NCBI GenBank assembly: GCA_904394195.1
Contig: CAJFNH010000059.1
Span: forward strand, 1 to 7,352
Length of the DNA: 7,352 bases
Source of the DNA: Candidatus Gallimonas caecicola
Lineage (GTDB): Bacteria; Bacillota; Clostridia; Christensenellales; Borkfalkiaceae
Reading direction: 5' to 3'
This document shows positions 5,306 to 7,352 of the stretch, piece after piece. How positions within the stretch are numbered: the stretch's first letter is position 1; each line of letters begins with the position of its first letter. The notes beneath the pieces were generated by a model. That model searched no databases, was not told the DNA's origin, and saw only the letters and a list, made by a program, of their open reading frames with translations. The position numbers were made by a program, and so were the translations under genes.

Positions 5306-5340
5306 GAGAAATGATATCGGATTGAGAAAATCGATCAAAT

Positions 5341-5895
5341 ATGAAAAAGCAATCGCGCTCCTTTGAAATCGCGCTTTCGGCGATCGCCTGCGCCGTTGCC
5401 GCGCTCGCGCTGACGCTGGGCTCCTATGTGGACGTTCTGCTGGCAGCGGGATATCTTATCGCGGTATTTGCGCTCATGGTGCCGCTTGCCAAAGGGCAGG
5501 TCTTCGGCTATTGCCTCGCTTATGCGGGGGCGGTCATCCTTGCCTTTTTGTTCACGGGCTTTGTGCTGGGCGTCATGCAGATCCTGCCCTTCGTCGTATT
5601 TTTCGGGCTGCATCCGCTCGCCAATTACATTCAGAAAAAATATGTCAGGCGCAAGCTGCTGCACGGGGGGATCTTCCTCGTCAAAGCGGCTTGGTTCGAT
5701 TGCTCCCTCTGGCTTGCCTGGGTGGTCCTGGAGGAGTTTCTCGGACTTACGCAGCTGACGTGGTATCCCTTCGTCTCGCAGCACTTCTTTCTCATCCTCT
5801 TTGTGGGGGGGACGGTGGTGTTTGCCCTCTACGATTACATGATATTTCTTTGCCAGAACGCGGCGGACGGCGCGATCAGGCGCATCGGGAGGTGA
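5341..5895 (+). CDS. small polytopic membrane protein, possibly ECF S-component-like
   Basis: The 184-residue product is strongly hydrophobic with about five to six membrane helices (roughly 9-28, 30-49, 53-75, 79-95, 109-131, 148-171), a basic start (MKKQSR) and a basic end (IRRIGR). The FFGLHPLANYIQKK stretch (87-100) and helix layout resemble a group of Firmicutes membrane proteins with an FFGYYP-type motif that look like ECF transporter S components. I cannot name a substrate, and no ECF ATPase or T component is in the window. The ATG at 5341 is the first possible start after an in-frame TGA at 5323-5325, yet it has no recognisable Shine-Dalgarno. Later starts would cut into the helices. 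The stop (5893-5895) sits inside the ribosome binding site of the next gene, so the pair is probably coupled. Confidence 0.82.
   Translation: MKKQSRSFEIALSAIACAVAALALTLGSYVDVLLAAGYLIAVFALMVPLAKGQVFGYCLAYAGAVILAFLFTGFVLGVMQILPFVVFFGLHPLANYIQKKYVRRKLLHGGIFLVKAAWFDCSLWLAWVVLEEFLGLTQLTWYPFVSQHFFLILFVGGTVVFALYDYMIFLCQNAADGAIRRIGR
5888..5895 (+). promoter_or_regulatory. strong ribosome binding site deciding the GTG start of the methyltransferase
   Basis: GGAGGTGA is complementary to the 16S rRNA 3' end over 8 bases and ends 5 bases before the GTG at 5901. It contains the stop codon of the membrane-protein gene, so ribosomes finishing that gene can restart here. Confidence 0.85.
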
Positions 5896-5900
5896 GCGGC

Positions 5901-7352
5901 GTGGAAAAGAACGATATATTGACGGTGACATGCTCTGCGCTCGGAACGCAGGGAGAGGGGGTCGCGCGCAAGAATGGCGTGACCCTGTTTGTCCCGCGCC
6001 TTTTGCCCGGCGAACGCGCCGAAGTGCGCGTGCTCAAAGTCAAGGGCAACATCGCCTACGCGCGCGTCGAGGAACTGCTCACGCCCGCCGAACTGCGCGT
6101 GCGTCCCAGATGCGCTGTGTTCGGCAGGTGCGGCGGGTGTCAGCTCCAGCACCTCAAGTACCACATGCAGCTCAAATTCAAGACGGGCCTTGTAAAGGAC
6201 GCGTTCCGCAAGATCGCGGGGCTGGACGTCGATGTGTCCGCTTGCGAGCGCAGCGAAAAGGAGTATGGCTACCGCAACAAGCTCCAGCTCCCCGTGGGGC
6301 AGCGCGACGGCAAGAACGTGGTCGGCTTTTTTGCGGAACGTACGCACAGGATCGTGCCCACGCAGGACTGCCCGCTGCATCCCGAATGGGCGGGCGCGCT
6401 GATCGGCGCATTGACCGGCTTTATGGAAAAGTGCGGTCTGGACGGCTATGATGAAGAGACATGCACGGGGCAGATCCGCCATATCGTGGTGCGGGAACTG
6501 CGCAAAAAGTATATCGTCACACTTGTGACGACCGTACCCGAACTCAAGGGCATCGATTATTTTTTCTTTCTGCTCGACAAGGTGTTTCCCGAATACAGCT
6601 TCTGGCTGAACGTCAACACCGCGCGCACCAACGTCATCTTCGGCGAGGAGTTCCGGCTGCTCAAGGGCCCAGGATTTTATGACTGTCAGGAGGGCGGCAT
6701 CACTTATGAGGTAGGGCCGCGCACCTTCGTGCAGGTCAACGAAAATGTCCGTACCAGACTCTATGAGCGTGCTCTTTCCTTTGCGGAGGCAGGGGACACG
6801 GTGATCGATTGTTACGCGGGCGGCGGCCTGCTTACGGCAAAGTTTGCCGGAAAGTGCAAAAGGGCGTACGGTATCGAGGTCGTTCCCGAGGCGCACGACT
6901 GTGCCGAAAGGCTGCGTGCGGACAATGCGCTTGACGGCAGAATGGAAAATCTGTGCGGCAAGGTGGAAGATCTTCTGGAAGGCGTGCTCGAACGCGAGCC
7001 GGAGGCGCTCGTCGTACTCGATCCGCCCCGGGCGGGCGTAGCGCGCGGCGTCATCGACCTGCTCATCCGCAGGCAGGTGAAAAAGATCGTGATGATCTCC
7101 TGCGATCCCGCTACGCTCGCGCGAGACGTGGGGCTGCTGACGGGCTCGCTCGTGGAGCAGAACGGCGCGCTCGTCAAGGCGGAATCGCCCGCATACAGGT
7201 ACAGCATCGACTGTGCCGAGCCCTTCGATATGTTTCCGCAGACCCGCCATGTTGAGACGCTGGTTCTTTTGTCCCACAAAGAACCGGACAGTCATATCAG
7301 CGTAAATATTGAGTTCGGCGAAGGGGAGGGGCAAATCTCTCTGAAAGAAGTA
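5901..7352 (+). CDS. rlmD: 23S rRNA (uracil-C5)-methyltransferase, RlmD/RumA family (3' partial)
   Basis: This enzyme transfers a methyl group from S-adenosylmethionine to C5 of a uracil in 23S rRNA. All 484 codons from the GTG are open and the gene runs off the window. It has an N-terminal TRAM-like RNA-binding domain (about 1-60) and iron-sulfur ligands Cys71, Cys77, Cys80 (CGGCQLQH) and Cys157. The methyltransferase domain has FVQVNENV (276-283), the AdoMet loop DCYAGGGLLT (303-312), LDPPRAG (373-379), the catalytic Cys401 in SCDPATLARD (400-409) and the likely base Glu452 (VETLVLLS). Gram-positive homologues can modify U747 and U1939 (RlmCD), so the target base is uncertain. After residue 459 the protein continues with HISVNIEFGEGEGQISL, the start of a C-terminal extension I recall in Clostridial members. 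Confidence 0.95.
   Translation, partial: MEKNDILTVTCSALGTQGEGVARKNGVTLFVPRLLPGERAEVRVLKVKGNIAYARVEELLTPAELRVRPRCAVFGRCGGCQLQHLKYHMQLKFKTGLVKDAFRKIAGLDVDVSACERSEKEYGYRNKLQLPVGQRDGKNVVGFFAERTHRIVPTQDCPLHPEWAGALIGALTGFMEKCGLDGYDEETCTGQIRHIVVRELRKKYIVTLVTTVPELKGIDYFFFLLDKVFPEYSFWLNVNTARTNVIFGEEFRLLKGPGFYDCQEGGITYEVGPRTFVQVNENVRTRLYERALSFAEAGDTVIDCYAGGGLLTAKFAGKCKRAYGIEVVPEAHDCAERLRADNALDGRMENLCGKVEDLLEGVLEREPEALVVLDPPRAGVARGVIDLLIRRQVKKIVMISCDPATLARDVGLLTGSLVEQNGALVKAESPAYRYSIDCAEPFDMFPQTRHVETLVLLSHKEPDSHISVNIEFGEGEGQISLKEV

Larger units (their letters stand above)
4954..5340. other. 387-base non-coding interval packed with inverted repeats
   Basis: No credible gene is seen here on either strand; open frames across it are short and made of repeat sequence. 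At least nine hairpin-forming segments follow one another, listed separately where notable. Others are GTGCGGGC (5054-5061) with GCCCGCAC (5079-5086), extended by one T-A pair, and GCCGC-GTGA-GCGGC (5105-5118, a GNRA-type loop) nested inside an 8-bp stem of 5093-5100 with 5134-5141. No clear -35/-10 pair for the downstream gene was found. The interval separates the trpS operon from the membrane-protein/methyltransferase pair. It looks like a cluster of small palindromic intergenic elements rather than a single regulator. Confidence 0.75.

Noticed and set aside
4954..5340. CRISPR array
   Set aside because: The repeats are palindromes of different sequence and irregular spacing. Only one unit recurs, twice, without regular spacers.
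5835..7334. 499-codon open frame on the - strand opposite the methyltransferase
   Set aside because: The + strand frame contains the full RlmD motif set. The antisense product has no recognisable motif.

Overview
The window looks like chromosomal DNA from an anaerobic Bacillota of the Clostridia type, perhaps an uncultured gut lineage. The evidence is strong AGGAGG-like ribosome binding sites, a sigma-A style promoter, tightly packed co-directional genes and Clostridia-type protein families. Codons are GC-rich at third positions, and the standard code fits (TAA and TGA both act as stops). All recognised genes are on the + strand. No tRNA, rRNA, CRISPR array, insertion sequence or prophage gene was seen.

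Layout. Bases 1-162 are the C-terminal end of an unrecognised protein. A short leader then precedes thrC (298-1794, threonine synthase, complete). A 179-base gap holds a 14-bp hairpin and a very good promoter (TTGCAA, 17-base spacer, extended TATAAT). This promoter appears to start a four-gene operon: trpS (1974-2969, tryptophanyl-tRNA synthetase), a DUF5685-type protein (2973-3854), a small TPR-like protein with a Cys-rich tail (3851-4312), and a degenerate J-domain/TPR protein with a Cys-rich tail (4342-4953). A 387-base non-coding interval (4954-5340) is filled with inverted repeats and looks like a cluster of short palindromic intergenic elements. It is followed by a small polytopic membrane protein (5341-5895), translationally coupled to an iron-sulfur 23S rRNA uracil-C5 methyltransferase (5901 to beyond the window end).

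How the genes relate. thrC, trpS and the rRNA methyltransferase are housekeeping functions: amino-acid synthesis, tRNA charging and ribosome modification. The most interesting part is the uncharacterised trio at 2973-4953. The DUF5685-type protein carries a CxxC...CxxH set and two Asp-rich motifs. The next two proteins are paralogues across their TPR-like cores (about 27 of 73 positions identical, no gaps), both end in Cys-rich tails, and only the second has a J-like N-terminus, which lacks the HPD tripeptide. The trio probably works together, but its biochemical role is unknown. Family assignments come from recognising motifs by eye, not from database searches.
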